Source: Brevundimonas albigilva (GTDB lineage Bacteria > Pseudomonadota > Alphaproteobacteria > Caulobacterales > Caulobacteraceae). From it: a DNA stretch of 64,000 nucleotides. A program made the position numbers and the translations under genes. The notes under the pieces were generated by a model, which did not search any database, was not told the DNA's origin, and saw nothing but the letters and a program-made list of their open reading frames with translations. Of this stretch, positions 1 through 9,782 are shown piece after piece; within the stretch, counting starts at the first letter, position 1; the number at the start of each line of letters is the position of its first letter. Location: the NCBI RefSeq assembly GCF_023503965.1, contig NZ_CP097298.1, forward strand, positions 744,001 through 808,000, written 5' to 3'.

Positions 1-884
1 GACCTCGTCCGGCCGCCGGCTTCCCTCGATCCGGGCCAGCAGATTGTGCGTGACCAGGGTGTCGATGGTTTCCGACTGACGCGCCGTCAGGGTCGCGCCC
101 GTCAGTTCAAAGGCCTTGAAGCGTCCGTCCTGCCCGCCCGTCAGGCGCGCCGGATCGACCCCCGCCGCCTGGGCCAGCCGCGCCTTGCCCGCCTCGTCCA
201 GGGTGGCGATGAACTCCAGGTCGGCCGCGCCGGGGGTCAGGATGCGTTGATCCGCCCCGCCCCGCGCGCGCGCCCAGCCGCGTTCGCCCGCCAGGATCAC
301 CAGGCCGACCGCGCCCCGGCGGAAGGCCTCGTCGGCCTTGTAGCCCGCCGACTGGTAGTGGGTCGTGTAGGCGCCGTTGAACAGGTCGCCGTCCGGCTCG
401 CCCTCGACCACCACCACGACCTTGCCGCGCACGTCGACATCGCCATAGTCGTCCCAGCCCCGCTCGGGCGCGGTGACGCCGAAGCCGGCGAAGACCAGGG
501 GCGCATCCGAGACGTCGGCCCGGCCGTCGTTGGTTGCGGCGCGCACGATCGCGTCCGTCCCCAGCACCAGCGGATAGGCTTGGCCGTCCGCTCCGGTCAG
601 CGACAGGGCCGCGGCGCCCTGGACCGGGGTGTAACGCCTCAGTTCGATGCGTTGCCGCCACTGACCGTCCGGGCCCCGGGCTGCAGCCCCATCGCTTCAT
701 ACTGCGCCTGCAGGAAGGCCAGCGTCTTCTCTTCCCCCTCCGTGCCCGGCTTGCGACCCTGAAAGTCGTCGGCGCTGATGACGCGGATTTCGTCGGACAG
801 GCGTTGGGCGGAAAAGTCCTGGGCCGCCGCCGCGGTGGCGATCATCGCCGCGACGGCGACGCTGGTGGCGAGCAAAAAGCGCAT
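1..884 (-). CDS. M28-family metallopeptidase, partial, frameshifted
   Basis: This is the 5' part of a secreted zinc aminopeptidase-like protein; the gene runs off the left edge. It starts with a Sec signal peptide (MRFLLATSVAVAAM, then AAAAQ) and continues with DDFQGRKPGTEGEE, matching the neighbouring M28 protein (DDSFEGRGIATPAEE). The reading frame breaks after LQPGA. Adding one base to the C4 run at 674-677 gives QPGGPDGQW, identical to the paralogue. In the restored frame the PA-like segment (DAPLVFAGFGVTAPERGWDD) reads on to the edge. The catalytic zinc half lies outside the window. The family call is good; the substrate is unknown. It is a tandem paralogue of the next gene. Confidence 0.8.
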
Positions 885-959
885 CGAAAACTCTCGGTGA
901 CAGACGGCCGAAGCTGTAAGGCGGCGATGCAAGGCGGCCGCCTTACATTTTCGTCATCT

Positions 960-2621
960 TCAGTCCTGGCGCTGGCCCGCCGTCTCGGCGCGGACCGGGC
1001 CGAACTCCGATCCGGTCTTCCATTCCGGCCAGTCGCGGCCGTTCGCCAGGGCGCGGCCGACATCGTAGAACACCGTCAGGTCCTCGATCATGCCGCTGTA
1101 GTCCCAGTCCGGCGACCATTCGTCGGCCGCCTGGTGGTAGCGCTTGGCGCCGTATTCGCTGCGGGCCGCCTCGCGCGCGGCGATCGGTTCGTCGCGGAAT
1201 TCGCCCCGGCTGCCGGCGTAGGCCATCGGCACGCCGCGCTTGGCCAGCGGGAAGTGGTCCGACCGGTAATAGGTGCCCGCCGCGTTTTCGTGATCCGGGA
1301 CCAGGACGCGCCCCTGGGGCTGGATGGCGGCCGCCAGCCTTTCATCGAAGTCCGACTGGCCATAGCCCGTCACGCCCAGGCCGGTGACACGGCCATAGAC
1401 GTTCATCGAATCCATGTTGAAGCCGCCGACCGTCTTCGCCAGCGGATAGACCGGATTGACGGCGTAGTATTCCGAACCCAGCAAGCCGCTTTCCTCGGCG
1501 GTGAAGCTGATCATCACCACCGACCGCTCGGTGCGGGGCGCCCGCCCGAACATCCGCGCCAGCTCCAGCAGGCCCGCCGTGCCCGAGGCGTTGTCCACCG
1601 CCCCGTTGAAGATGCGGTCGCCGGTCGCGTCCGGCTCGCCCATGCCGATGTGATCCCAGTGGGCGGTGTAGAGCACCGTCTCGTCCGGGTGGGTCGTCCC
1701 CGGCAGGCGGGCGATGACGTTGTGGGTGGTGACCTGGCTGGTCGCCACGTCGAACTCGGTCGAGAAGGACGCGCCGGGCAGCGGGACCGGCTGGAAGTCG
1801 CGGCGGCGCGCCTGGGCCTTCAACGCCTCGAAATCCAGTCCCGCGCGGCGGAACAGGTCCACGGCCACGTCGCGCTGGATCCAGCCCTCCATCGCCACGC
1901 GCTCGGCCGCCGCATTCTGGCGCAGGATGTCGAACTGGGGCACGCCCCAGGAGTTGGCCACCGTCGCCCAGCCGTACGAGGCCGGCGCCGTCTCGTGCAC
2001 GATCAGCACGCCCGCCGCGCCGTGACGGGCGGCCTCCTCGTACTTGTACGTCCATCGGCCGTAGTAGGTCATGGCCTTGCCGCCGAAGGTGTTCAACGCA
2101 GGCTCCTCGAAGTCCGCATCATTGACCAGGACCACCAGAACCTTGCCGCGCAGGTCCTGACCCTTGAAGTCGTTCCACTGGCGCTCGGGCGCGTTGATGC
2201 CGTAGCCGACGAAGACCAGGGGGGCGTCCTTCAGGCTGACATGCTCGGCCGGGCGGCGGGTGGAGATGGCGACCTCGCGCCCCTGGGTCATCGGCAGGGT
2301 CCAGTCGCCCAGCTTCAGCGCGGCCGAGACGTTGGACTGGGTGAAGCGGTTCAGGATGACGTCCTGGGTCCATTGGCCGTCGGGGCCGCCCGGCTGGAAG
2401 CCGGCGGCGGCGTACTGTTCGCTCAGGTAGCGGACCACCTTTTCCTCGGCCGGAGTCGCGATGCCGCGTCCCTCGAAGCTGTCGTCGGACAGGATGCGGA
2501 TGTCCTGCGCGATGCGGGCGGCGTCGAACGCCGGAGCCGCGCCGGAGCCGTCGGCGGTGGCGCAGGCCGACAGGGCCGCGCCCGTCATGAGCACCGCGGC
2601 GAAGGTGGAGATGAAACGCAT
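960..2621 (-). CDS. M28-family metallopeptidase, lipoprotein (553 aa)
   Basis: This is a complete M28 zinc peptidase, probably exported and lipid-anchored: the signal ends in the lipobox LSAC (Cys19). A PA-like insert sits around residues 120-250 (APLVFVGYGINAPERQWND). The metal-binding signatures follow in order: HWDHIGMG, VDNASGTAG, FTAEESGLLGSEYY, FNMDSMNVYG and RSDHFPLAKRGVP. These supply the His, Asp, Glu, Asp and His ligands expected of the family. It probably trims peptides in the periplasm. It lies 75 bp upstream of the related partial gene and reads the same way, so the two look like a tandem duplication. Confidence 0.93.
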   Translation of the reverse strand: MRFISTFAAVLMTGAALSACATADGSGAAPAFDAARIAQDIRILSDDSFEGRGIATPAEEKVVRYLSEQYAAAGFQPGGPDGQWTQDVILNRFTQSNVSAALKLGDWTLPMTQGREVAISTRRPAEHVSLKDAPLVFVGYGINAPERQWNDFKGQDLRGKVLVVLVNDADFEEPALNTFGGKAMTYYGRWTYKYEEAARHGAAGVLIVHETAPASYGWATVANSWGVPQFDILRQNAAAERVAMEGWIQRDVAVDLFRRAGLDFEALKAQARRRDFQPVPLPGASFSTEFDVATSQVTTHNVIARLPGTTHPDETVLYTAHWDHIGMGEPDATGDRIFNGAVDNASGTAGLLELARMFGRAPRTERSVVMISFTAEESGLLGSEYYAVNPVYPLAKTVGGFNMDSMNVYGRVTGLGVTGYGQSDFDERLAAAIQPQGRVLVPDHENAAGTYYRSDHFPLAKRGVPMAYAGSRGEFRDEPIAAREAARSEYGAKRYHQAADEWSPDWDYSGMIEDLTVFYDVGRALANGRDWPEWKTGSEFGPVRAETAGQRQD

Positions 2622-2715
2622 GAGGACCTCGGCTCCAGGGAATTTCGGAGCCGACCCTAGGCAGGCGAAGCGGCGCTGTCGATGCGCCGGCGCCTATCCT
2701 CGCGCGCGACAAAGA

Positions 2716-2745
2716 GAAAACCCGCCAGGCGACGCCTGACGGGTT
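2716..2745 (-). terminator. Intrinsic terminator of the petABC operon
   Basis: On the minus strand a GC-rich stem (AACCCGTCAGGCG, loop TCG, CGCCTGGCGGGTT with mismatches) is followed by a T-rich tract. It lies about 30 bp past the cytochrome c1 stop and before the M28 gene. Confidence 0.75.
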
Positions 2746-2776
2746 CGGTCTCGCGGCCTTGACGGCCGGATCAGGC

Positions 2777-3651
2777 CTAGTGCGCCACGCCCTTCCAGAT
2801 GCGGCGATAGCTGGCGTAGGTCAGGCCCGCGAAGATCAGCAGGAAGATCATCACGCCGAAGCCGGCCTGCTTGCGCTCGACCATCTTGGGTTCCGACGTC
2901 CAGGCGATGAAGGCCGCGACGTCCTTGGCGTACTGGTCCACCGTCTGGGGCGAGCCGTCGTCATAGGTGACCTGGCCGTTCTGCAGGGGGGCGGCATGGC
3001 GATGAAGCCGCCTTCCGGCACATGGTCGTGGTCGCCGGTCCAGAACGGCGTCAGGTCGCCGGCCATATAGGGGTTGTAGTGCTGGCCCTCGCGGATCTGC
3101 AGGCCGGCCGGCGCGGCGCGATAGCCGGACAGCAGCGAATAGATGTAGTTGGCGCCGTCGTGCCGGGCCTTGGCCATCACCGACAGGTCGGGCGGCGCCG
3201 CGCCGCCATTGCCCGCCGCCGCCGCCGTGGCGTTCGGATAGGGTTGACGGAACTTATCGGCCGGCGTGGCGTCGCGCATGATCGCCTCGCCGGTCTCGCT
3301 GTCGATGTCGGGCACCTGGTTTTCGGCGGCCAGCGCCTTCACCACCGGGTTGTCGTTCGGGTTCGGATACTTCGGATTCCAGAACGGGCCGTGGGCGTCG
3401 CCCAGGTTCCGGTAGTGCATGAGGTTCATGCTGTGACAGGCGGCGCAGACCTCGTGATAGACCTTGTAGCCGCGCTGCAGCTGGCCCTGGTCATAGACGC
3501 CGAACGGACCCTCGAAGCTGAAGCCGCCCGAGCGCGGGTGCGCCGCGCCGCCGGCGGCCAGGGCCGGGGCGGCCGAAACCGCCAGGCCCAGCGCCACGGC
3601 CGCCGCTGCGATGATCTTGGTCGTCGACACGGTGAGTTTCCCAATCATCAT
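2777..3651 (-). CDS. petC: Cytochrome c1 of the bc1 complex (frameshifted near the C-terminus)
   Basis: This is the membrane-anchored c-type haem subunit that carries electrons from the Rieske protein to soluble cytochrome c. It has a signal peptide ([21 protein letters not shown]), the haem motif CAACH and the axial-Met motif IAMPPP. The frame then breaks in the G6 run at 2986-2991. Adding one base restores the family end ([14 protein letters not shown], then a C-terminal membrane anchor [18 protein letters not shown]) and a TAG stop at 2777. The restored length is about 291 aa, normal for alphaproteobacteria. It starts 7 bp after the petB stop. Confidence 0.92.
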
Positions 3652-3658
3652 GACGCGC

Positions 3659-4998
3659 TCAGCCCTTCTTCTCGGGCGACGCCGGCACGGCCGCCGAAGG
3701 GGCGCCCAGGGGGCGTCCGGCCCCGGCAACACGGGCTCGGAGATCGTCGCCGGGATCGGCAGCGGCGTCTCCTTCAGGCCCACCAGCGGCATGATCACCA
3801 GGAAGAAGACGAAATAGTAGAGGGTGAGCAGACGCGTCAGCCACAGGTACGAGTTCAGCGCGCCATCGAAGATCACCGGGCTCGGCATGCCCGGCCAGAC
3901 CGGCGCGTCCGGCAGCTGTCCGCCGCACCAGCCCAGGCCCAGCCCAACCGCCAGGAAGATGAGGAAGAAGGTCCGCATGGTCGGGCGGTAGCGCATCGAG
4001 CGCACCTTGGACGTATCCAGCCACGGCAGGACGAACAGCACGCCGATGGCGCTGAACATCGCCACCACGCCGCCGAACTTGTCCGGGATGGCGCGCAGGA
4101 TGGCGTAGAAGGGCAGCATGTACCACTCGGGCACGATGTGCGCCGGCGTCTGCAGCGGGTTGGCCGGGATGTAGTTGTCCGCATGGCCCAGGGCGTTGGG
4201 CATGAAGAAGACGAACAGGGCGAACAGGATCAGGAACAGGATGATCGCGAAGCCGTCCTTGACCGTGAAATACGGATGGAACGGGACCAGGTCCTTCTTG
4301 GCCCGATCCTTGGGGATCAGGATGCCGACCGGGTTGTTCTGACCCGCGTGGTGCAGGGCCCACAGGTGCAGGACCACGCAGCCCAGGATGGCGAACGGCA
4401 GCAGATAGTGCAGCGAGAAGAAGCGGTTCAGCGTGGCGTTGTCGATCGCCGGGCCGCCGCGCAGCCAGATCAGGATCGGCTCGCCGATGCCCGGAATGGC
4501 CCCGATCAGGTTGGTGATGACCTCGGCGCCCCAGAAGGACATCTGGCCCCACGGCAGGACGTAACCCAGGAAGGCGGTGGCGATCATCAGGAAGAAGATC
4601 ACGCAGCCGATGATCCAGATCATCTCGCGCGGCGCCTTGTACGAGCCGTAGTAGAGGCCCCGCAGCATGTGCAGATAGACGGCGATGAAGAACATCGACG
4701 CGCCGTTGGCGTGGACGTAGCGGATCAGCCAGCCGCCGTTGACGTCGCGCATGATGCGCTCGACCGAGGCGAAGGCCAGGTCGACGTTCGGCGTGTAGTG
4801 CATGGCCAGGACGATGCCGGTGACGATCTGCGTCATCAGGCACAGGGCCAGGATGCCGCCGAAGGTCCACCAGTAGTTCAGGTTCTTCGGCGTCGGCAGC
4901 GACATGTAGTCGGCGCCGAAGCGGATGATCGGCAGACGGCTGTCCAGCCACTTCTCGACGCCCGTCTTCGGGACGTAGGTGCTCTCGTGATCGCTCAT
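3659..4998 (-). CDS. petB: Cytochrome b of the bc1 complex (frameshifted at the C-terminus)
   Basis: This is the integral di-haem quinol-oxidising subunit, with eight or more hydrophobic segments and the Qo-site signature PEWY ([15 protein letters not shown]). As read, the frame runs through the stop and into petC, making a false 715-residue cytochrome b-c1 fusion. One base added to the G5 run at 3709-3713 restores the end ([14 protein letters not shown]) with a TGA stop at 3659, just before the petC start. It is the second gene of petA-petB-petC, 16 bp after petA. Confidence 0.95.
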
Positions 4999-5014
4999 GA
5001 TCCTCCCCTGGTCC

Positions 5015-5572
5015 TCAACCGATCTTCACGCGGGTGTCGGACAGATATTCGTAGTCCGGCACGACCAGGTTCAGCGGAGCCGGTCCCTTGCGGATGCGGC
5101 CGGAGGCGTCGTAGTGCGAGCCGTGGCACGGGCAGAACCAGCCGCCGTAATCGCCGGCGCCGAAGGTCGGCACGCAGCCCAGGTGGGTGCACGAGCCGAT
5201 GACGACCAGATAGGGCTCGTGGCCCGGCTTGGTGCGCTCCGCGTCGGTCTGCGGCTGCTTCAGGTCCGGGGCGTGGTCGTCGGCGATGACGCGTTGCAGT
5301 TCGGCCGGGGTGCGATAGCGCACGAACACCGGCTTGCCCTGCCACTTGATGACGACCTGCTGGCCTTCCTGAACCTTGGTCAGGTCGAATTCGATGGAGG
5401 CCAACGCCAGGGTGTCGGCCGCGGGGTTCATCTGGTTGATCAGGGGCCAGGCGACCATGACGCCCGCACCCACCGCCGCGGCGCCCGCGGCGATGTGGAT
5501 GAAGTCACGGCGATTGGGATCGCCGCTCTCGGGGCCGTGGGAGCCTTCAGAATGCACGACCGATTCGGTCAC
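5015..5572 (-). CDS. petA: Ubiquinol-cytochrome c reductase Rieske iron-sulphur subunit
   Basis: This 185-aa protein carries the 2Fe-2S cluster of complex III. The two cluster-binding boxes are intact: CTHLGC at residues 128-133 and CPCHGSHYD from residue 147. The N-terminus has a twin-arginine-type signal anchor ([10 protein letters not shown]) before one membrane helix, as in other alphaproteobacterial Rieske proteins. It is the first gene of petABC and diverges from trmL. The 194-bp gap should hold the operon promoter. Confidence 0.96.
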   Translation of the reverse strand: MTESVVHSEGSHGPESGDPNRRDFIHIAAGAAAVGAGVMVAWPLINQMNPAADTLALASIEFDLTKVQEGQQVVIKWQGKPVFVRYRTPAELQRVIADDHAPDLKQPQTDAERTKPGHEPYLVVIGSCTHLGCVPTFGAGDYGGWFCPCHGSHYDASGRIRKGPAPLNLVVPDYEYLSDTRVKIG

Positions 5573-5766
5573 GTTTCACCTCTCGAACACCGCCCTCGCC
5601 TCTTCGGGAGCCTCCCGATCCGGCGCGGACCCACATGTACGAACCCGAAGGATCCCCGCTGGCCCGTGGCTTGCGGCCCCTCGCCGCAAGTTGCTGACGC
5701 TTCTTGAGAAACGTTCGCAAAACAGACCGCGACAAACCCCAGGTCGCGCGTATTGGAGGCCTTAGA

Positions 5767-6215
5767 ATGCGTCTCGCCCTTTTTCAACCGGACATTCCTC
5801 AGAACGTCGGCGCCTGCATCCGATTGTCGGCCTGCTTCGGCGTGGACCTGCACGTGATCGAGCCGGTCGGCTTCCGCTTCGACGATCGGGCGATGAAGCG
5901 CGCCGCCCTCGATTACGGCCCCCTGTCGCACATGACGCGCCACGTCGATTGGGACGCCTTCCAGCGCGACCGGCCGCCCGGCCGGCTGGTGCTGTTCACC
6001 ACCCGGGGGCCGCACGGCTCGATCATTTCGTCTTCCAGCCCGGCGACACCCTTCTGTTCGGCAAGGAGACGGCCGGCGCGCCCGAGCACGTCCACGCCGC
6101 CGCCGACGCCCGCGTCGTCATCCCCCTGCGCCCCGAGGCCCGCTCCCTGAACCTGTCCGTGACGGCGGGCATGGCCCTGTGGGAGGGCCTGCGTCAGACA
6201 GGAAGGCTCGGCTGA
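5767..6215 (+). CDS. trmL: tRNA (cytidine/uridine-34-2'-O)-methyltransferase TrmL, frameshifted
   Basis: This is a SPOUT-class methyltransferase that modifies the wobble base of certain leucine tRNAs. The start is set by GGAGG at 5755-5759, 7 bp before ATG. The N-terminus (MRLALFQPDIPQNVGACIR) is diagnostic and the C-terminal knot (LNLSVTAGMALWEGLR) is present, but in another frame. One base added to the G5 run at 6005-6009 joins them (TTRGAARLDHFVF), giving about 149 aa. The two halves are otherwise intact. Confidence 0.9.
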
Positions 6216-6223
6216 AGTCGAAC

Positions 6224-6955
6224 CTAGGCTGCGCCGAACAGCAGCATCGACCCGAACAGCAGCCAGTCATGGGTGACGTGGGTGACGGTCGACGACCAGA
6301 CGCTGCGGGTGATCAGGAAGGGCAAGGTCAGCACCAGGCGGGCGACGCCGATCACCCCGACGGCCTGGGCCGGGTTCCAGCCGTAGGTCGACAGGTGCAG
6401 GGCGCCGAACAGCAGGGCCGAGATCAGCCAGGCGCAAATCACCGCGGACTTCGGTCCCATGCGGAAACGGCCATGAAACAGGGCCAGCAGGCCCAGGAAC
6501 GGCAACAGGGTGATCAGTTCCTCGCCCAGCAGCTGCGGCAGGGTGCTGGCGACGAACACGGCCAGGTCCCAGCCCTTCAGGCCGGCCAGAAGGCCGACGA
6601 CCGGATTGGCCGTGGTCAGGCCGGCGCGAACCACGATCAGGGCGACGATCGCCGAGGCGACCAGGACCGCCGGCGCGAAGGCCAGACCGATCCAGACATC
6701 GCGCCCGGTCGGCGGCGGAAACATCAGGCTCCAGCCCCGTCCCGCCGCAAGCCGAAGCCCAGCCAACGGCAAGCCCAGAAACAACAGGACGGACAACCAA
6801 TGGCCGGCGGCGCCCGGAACCCCCGCCCCCACCGTCGCCAGGGCCAGAAATCCCGACAGACAACCGGCCATGACCAGGGCCCAGCCCCGTCCCGACAAGG
6901 CCTGGTCCGATCCCGGCTGAAAGGGATAGCCGCGCCTCTGTTTCTTGGTGGTCAT
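6224..6955 (-). CDS. CPBP-family intramembrane metalloprotease
   Basis: This 243-aa protein has six to eight hydrophobic segments and the CPBP (Abi/CAAX-like) motifs in order: EE in GEELITLLPF, His in ALHLSTYGW and His in THVTHDW. These residues would bind the metal. The start is the ATG at 6955, preceded on the minus strand by GGGAGG; longer upstream reading lacks coding character and overlaps the opposite lipoprotein gene. It converges with trmL, with 8 bp between stops. The substrate is unknown. Confidence 0.85.
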   Translation of the reverse strand: MTTKKQRRGYPFQPGSDQALSGRGWALVMAGCLSGFLALATVGAGVPGAAGHWLSVLLFLGLPLAGLRLAAGRGWSLMFPPPTGRDVWIGLAFAPAVLVASAIVALIVVRAGLTTANPVVGLLAGLKGWDLAVFVASTLPQLLGEELITLLPFLGLLALFHGRFRMGPKSAVICAWLISALLFGALHLSTYGWNPAQAVGVIGVARLVLTLPFLITRSVWSSTVTHVTHDWLLFGSMLLFGAA

Positions 6956-7072
6956 GTCGCCTCCCAGGCCCGGCCGCGACGCTAGGCCTGAACCCTCGCG
7001 TTGAACAGCGTGCGCGCCTCTGCGAGGGTGACGCTTTGCTGTCCGCACCGGACCGGCGACGGAGACGACCTG

Positions 7073-7609
7073 ATGTTGCGCCCCCATGTCACCCTGGCCG
7101 TCGTCCTGACGACCGCCCTGGCCTGCGCCGCCTGCGATCCCGCGCCATCGGCGCCGGAGCCGGCCCCGGCTCCCGCCCCCGCCCCCGCCCCCGCCGCCGA
7201 CGCTTCCGAAACGCCGACGACGACGCCCAATCCCGTCGTCGACCGGGCCTCCGTCGAGCGGTTCGTCCAGGACGGAGGGAGCCTGGAGCTTCCCGATTTG
7301 CCGGCGACCGGCGACCTGGTGCTGAAGGGGACGGTGCGGGGCTATACGGCGCCCACCTATGGCTTCGCCCTGGCGGCGGGCCAGACCCTGACGATCGCCT
7401 TTGAACCGTCCAACGCCAATCTCTACTTCAACGTCAGCGACGCGGCGGACACGAGCGGCGGCGCCCTGCACAGGGGCGAGGTGGACGGCGAGACCGCCGT
7501 GGTCACGGCGACACGGGACATGACCCTGGTCGTCACCCCGTTCCAGCCGCGCGCCACGGCCCGGCGCGGCGAGACGGGCGACTATGTCCTGACCGTCGCG
7601 CGCCGTTGA
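7073..7609 (+). CDS. PPC-domain lipoprotein
   Basis: This 178-aa lipoprotein has a signal and lipobox (ACAAC, Cys22), then a proline-alanine linker (about residues 25-44) encoded by repeated GCC-CCG units. The C-terminal beta domain resembles pre-peptidase C-terminal (PPC) domains: AGQTLTIAF, SNANLYFNV, then ARRGETGDYVLTV at the end. The same signatures occur in the IS-interrupted gene at 14743-15408, so the two are paralogues. The function is unknown; PPC domains usually support folding or binding of secreted proteins. Its end faces the LysR gene with 6 bp between. Confidence 0.75.
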   Translation: MLRPHVTLAVVLTTALACAACDPAPSAPEPAPAPAPAPAPAADASETPTTTPNPVVDRASVERFVQDGGSLELPDLPATGDLVLKGTVRGYTAPTYGFALAAGQTLTIAFEPSNANLYFNVSDAADTSGGALHRGEVDGETAVVTATRDMTLVVTPFQPRATARRGETGDYVLTVARR

Positions 7610-7615
7610 CGGTCG

Positions 7616-8496
7616 TCAGCCTGCGGACAGCGTCTCGGCCAGGTCCAGAGCACGCCGGATCGCCGGGTGGCGGCGGCGTTCGGTGCGGCAGGCGATATAG
7701 CCGGACACCGAGATCAGGGCGGGCTCCAAGGCCAGCTTCATCACCCGGATGCGGGCGTCCGGCGGGCATTCGCGCGCGAACATGAAGCTGACCCCCAAAT
7801 CCCGCGCCACCGTCTCGCGGATCATCTCGCGGGTGTGCACCTCCATCACGCGGAACGGCTGGACCTGGTGCGCCTCCAGCATCCGCTCCATCGCCAGCCG
7901 GGTGCGAGAGCCGGGTTCGCGCGTCAGCAGGACGCGACGGGACAGGGCTTCCAGATTGAAGACCTCGGCCTGGGCTTCGGGCGCATCGACGGCGGCGATC
8001 GCCACGAGCCGATCCTCGTAATAGGGCCGGTAGGTATAGTCGTTGTGGCCGATCGGTTCGCAGACCACGGCGATGTCGACCGAGGCGTTCATCAGCAGCG
8101 CATTGGTGTCCTTGGCGTTGCCGATGGTCACCTTGAAGTCGAGATTGGGCGCCTCTTTCGCAAAGGCGGCGATCAGGTCGGCGGCGTAGGGGGCGAATCC
8201 GTGCCGATCCGCAGCAGGCCGCCTTCCTCCGGCGGCGTGTCCCCCAGCAGGGCCTCGATGTCGGCCGAGGTCTGGAACAGGTCGCGGGTCTTTTCGAACA
8301 GCGCTTCGCCGGCGGCGGTCAGGGTCAGGGGCGGACGACTGCCGGTGAACAGCTGGACCTGATAGCGCGCCTCCAGATCCTTGATCTGTTTCGACAGCGT
8401 CGGCTGGGTGATGGCCAGACGATTGGCCGCGCGCGTCACGCTGCGGTCGCTGGCGACGGCGTGGAACGAACGGAGCTGCTGGAAATTGACGGCCAT
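7616..8496 (-). CDS. LysR-family regulator of the phosphonate module, frameshifted
   Basis: The N-terminal winged helix-turn-helix is clear (FQQLRSFHAVASDRSVTRAA, then ITQPTLSKQIKDLE), followed by a LysR substrate-binding domain ending ALDLAETLSAG. The frame breaks at the G5 run 8189-8193; one added base gives TDSPPYAADLIAAF and a normal length of about 293 aa. It is divergent from the FAD oxidase gene with a 143-bp shared control region. This is the classic layout for a LysR activator of the neighbouring operon, so an aminophosphonate-responsive role is inferred. Confidence 0.85.
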
Positions 8497-8639
8497 GACA
8501 AGGTCCCCCGACCGTCCGCTTAGCGATGAAATGCGACGATTTGGCCAAGGCCTGCGTCTATGCCCCCCATTCCCATAATCACATGGCCGCGCGCGGCGGG
8601 GCGTGAGAGGTCGGCCCGCTTCCATCGAAAGGCCCGTCC

Positions 8640-9782
8640 ATGATCCCTCGCTATGATGTCGCCGTCGTCGGCATGGGCATCCTCGGCCTGGCCCACGCCC
8701 ACGCGGCGGCGCGCGCCGGCCTGAAGGTCGTGGTGATCGACCGCGAGCCCGCGGCCCGGGGCGCCAGTATCCGCAATTTCGGCTTCGTGACCGTGACCGG
8801 ACAGGCGCGGGGCGAGATGTGGACCCTGGCCCGCCGCACGCGCGACGTCTGGGCCGAGGTCGCCCCGGCCGCCGGCGTGGCGGTCGAACAGGCGGGGCTG
8901 ACGGTCCTGGCGCATCGTCCCGAGGCGGAGGCGGTGCTGGACGCCTTCATGGCGACCGAAATGGCCGAGGGCTGCGAACGGGTTTCGCCCCGCACCCTGG
9001 CGGACCGGATGGACTGCGCGGGGCTGGCCCCCTTCCGCGCCGCCCTGTGCAGCAGCCATGAACTGCGGGTCGAGCCGCGCCTGGCCCTGCCGGCCCTGGC
9101 CGCCTGGCTGAAGACGCGCTGGGGCGTGGAATTCATGGGTTCGACCACGGTGCTGGACTGCGAGACCGGCCGGTTGTCGACCAGCCGGGGCGAGATCGCC
9201 GCCGAGACCGTCTTCATCTGCCCTGGCGACGACCTGAACGGTCTTTTCCCCGAGGTTCTGGCCCGTCACGCGGTTCAGCGCTGCAAGCTGCAGATGCTGC
9301 GCCTCGCGTCGCCGGGCCGGCGCCTGGCCACCCCGATCATGGCCGATCTCAGCCTGGCCCGCTACGAAGGCTACGCCGCCCTGCCCGAGGCCGACGCCCT
9401 GCTGAAGCGGCTGCGCGAGGAGCGCGCCGACCTGCTGGACCTGGGCGTGCATCTGATCGCGGTGCAGTCCGCCGACGGCAGTCTGGTGGTCGGCGACAGC
9501 CATGAATACGAAGCCTCGCCCGATCCCTTCCAGCGCCGCGAGGTCGACGACCTGATCCTGCAGGCCCTGCGCGACACCATGCCGGGCTACGACACCCCGG
9601 CGGTCGAGCGGTGGATCGGCTTCTACGCCTGGTCCCCCCGGCGTGCGTGGTTCACCGAAGAGGTCCTGCCCGGCGTGCACATGACCGTGGTGACCTGCGG
9701 CGCGGGCATGTCGACCGGCTTCGCCATCGGCGAGGACGTGGTGTCGGCCGCGACGAGGATTTCACTGAAGGGAGCGGCGTGA
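8640..9782 (+). CDS. FAD-dependent oxidoreductase, phosphonate-associated (TIGR03364 type)
   Basis: This 380-aa D-amino-acid-oxidase-like flavoenzyme has an N-terminal dinucleotide-binding motif (VVGMGILGLAHA) and a C-terminal FAD segment (GVHMTVVTCGAGMSTGFAIG). Its family is known for standing next to phosphonatases without the transaminase PhnW, and for oxidising 2-aminoethylphosphonate or N-alkylated relatives to phosphonoacetaldehyde. Here the next gene, overlapping by one base (TGATG), is phnX, which supports that role. The exact substrate cannot be read from sequence. RBS-like sequence is weak. Confidence 0.85.
   Translation: MIPRYDVAVVGMGILGLAHAHAAARAGLKVVVIDREPAARGASIRNFGFVTVTGQARGEMWTLARRTRDVWAEVAPAAGVAVEQAGLTVLAHRPEAEAVLDAFMATEMAEGCERVSPRTLADRMDCAGLAPFRAALCSSHELRVEPRLALPALAAWLKTRWGVEFMGSTTVLDCETGRLSTSRGEIAAETVFICPGDDLNGLFPEVLARHAVQRCKLQMLRLASPGRRLATPIMADLSLARYEGYAALPEADALLKRLREERADLLDLGVHLIAVQSADGSLVVGDSHEYEASPDPFQRREVDDLILQALRDTMPGYDTPAVERWIGFYAWSPRRAWFTEEVLPGVHMTVVTCGAGMSTGFAIGEDVVSAATRISLKGAA

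Noticed and set aside
534..2660. A 708-codon plus-strand open frame opposite the M28 peptidases
   Set aside because: It is the complement of a clear M28 gene; high GC gives long empty frames. No domain or RBS.
7145..7200. GCC-CCG tandem repeats as a structural DNA element
   Set aside because: They encode the Pro-Ala linker of the lipoprotein in frame.
6224..7471. A 415-residue form of the CPBP protease with a long N-terminal extension
   Set aside because: The extension is Gly/Arg-rich shadow sequence opposite the PPC lipoprotein; the ATG at 6955 has a proper RBS and a normal family length.
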